5,723 nt of DNA from Halanaerobiaceae bacterium (GTDB lineage: Bacteria; Bacillota_F; Halanaerobiia; Halanaerobiales; CSSED10-376): NCBI GenBank assembly GCA_003557445.1, contig PWOK01000266.1, forward strand, positions 1 through 5,723. Direction: 5' to 3'. Made by a program: the position numbers and the translations under genes. Positions 5,400 through 5,723 of the stretch are shown here, piece by piece (within the stretch, counting starts at the first letter, position 1; each line of letters begins with the position of its first letter). Under the pieces are notes generated by a model, which saw only the letters and a program-made list of their open reading frames with translations, was not told the DNA's origin and did no database searches.

Positions 5400-5723
5400 T
5401 TGAGTTATATGGAAAGATACAAGGACTGGCTTTTAAGTGATTATTTTGATGAAAAAACTAAAAAGGAAATTAAAGCAATAGAAGAGAATAAAGAAGAAAT
5501 AGAGGATAGATTTTATAAAGAGCTTGAATTTGGTACTGGTGGTCTAAGGGGGAAAATAGGTGCTGGCACAAATCGTATTAATAAATATACTGTCAGAAAA
5601 ACCACCCAGGGACTGGCCAATTATATTATTAATTATATTGAAAATGGAAAAAAAAAGGGTGCAGTTATTTCCTATGATTCCAGACATAATTCCTATGAGT
5701 TTGCTCTGGAAACAGCACTTGTT
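5400..5723 (+). CDS. pgcA: Phosphoglucomutase/phosphomannomutase (PgcA type), N-terminal part, cut by the window end
   Basis: This enzyme moves phosphate between C6 and C1 of glucose or mannose through a phosphoserine, linking glycolysis to nucleotide-sugar and glycan synthesis in the cytoplasm. The 108 visible residues contain the diagnostic LEFGTGGLRGKIGAGTNRIN (about 48-67), YTVRKTTQGLANYI (69-82) and ISYDSRHNS (93-101), and closely follow B. subtilis PgcA in order and spacing. The family is about 570-580 residues, so only the first part of domain I is here; the catalytic TASHNP serine loop would lie some 40-50 residues past the window end and cannot be checked. The start is uncertain among ATG 5391, TTG 5400 and ATG 5409; TTG is chosen on Shine-Dalgarno spacing. 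It has its own promoter and is separated by a terminator from the envelope genes, so joint regulation with them is not implied. Confidence 0.92.
   Translation, partial: MSYMERYKDWLLSDYFDEKTKKEIKAIEENKEEIEDRFYKELEFGTGGLRGKIGAGTNRINKYTVRKTTQGLANYIINYIENGKKKGAVISYDSRHNSYEFALETALV

Noticed and set aside
1..5723. tRNA, rRNA, CRISPR array, insertion sequence or prophage
   Set aside because: No cloverleaf, rRNA core sequence, regularly spaced repeat, transposase or terminal inverted repeat was seen on either strand.

Overview
The window looks like a piece of the chromosome of a low-GC, strictly fermentative bacterium of the diderm Firmicutes, most likely a Halanaerobiales member (Halanaerobium or a relative). 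The reasons are the AT-rich base composition, strong Gram-positive-style Shine-Dalgarno sites, the co-occurrence of lipid A/LPS genes with a single-SLH-domain outer-membrane protein, and a very acidic exported protein that fits a salty habitat. The taxonomic assignment is inference from gene content, not from a marker gene.

Layout, all on the + strand. (1) 2-823: the 3' two thirds of an LpxB-type lipid-A-disaccharide synthase whose two nucleotide-sugar signature loops are altered. (2) 854-1573: LptB, the ATPase of the LPS transporter, 30 bases behind lpxB and so probably in the same operon. (3) 1574-2012: a 439-base non-coding stretch. Its second half holds a good sigma-A-type promoter (1806-1834), a 13-bp inverted repeat that overlaps that promoter, a compact hairpin that displays an 11-base Shine-Dalgarno sequence not serving any start codon, and a second 14-bp hairpin just before the real ribosome binding site. 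(4) 2013-4157: a 714-residue exported protein with one SLH domain, a long coiled coil and a beta-barrel, i.e. an OmpM-like protein expected to pin the outer membrane to peptidoglycan. It ends at a strong intrinsic terminator (4194-4225). (5) 4323-5255: an exported protein of unknown function with tandem 20-residue N-terminal repeats and a beta-rich C-terminal half, followed by its own terminator (5272-5306). (6) 5400 to the window end: the N-terminus of a PgcA-type phosphoglucomutase/phosphomannomutase behind an extended -10 promoter.

How they fit together: LpxB makes the lipid A disaccharide, LptB powers export of the finished LPS to the outer membrane, and the SLH barrel protein anchors that membrane to the wall; the phosphosugar mutase could feed sugar-1-phosphates into envelope polysaccharides but is equally a central metabolic enzyme. 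The most unusual signal is the leader of the SLH barrel gene: an orphan, near-5'-terminal Shine-Dalgarno presented in a hairpin loop, which resembles the STAB-SD mRNA stabiliser known from Bacillus thuringiensis cry3A.
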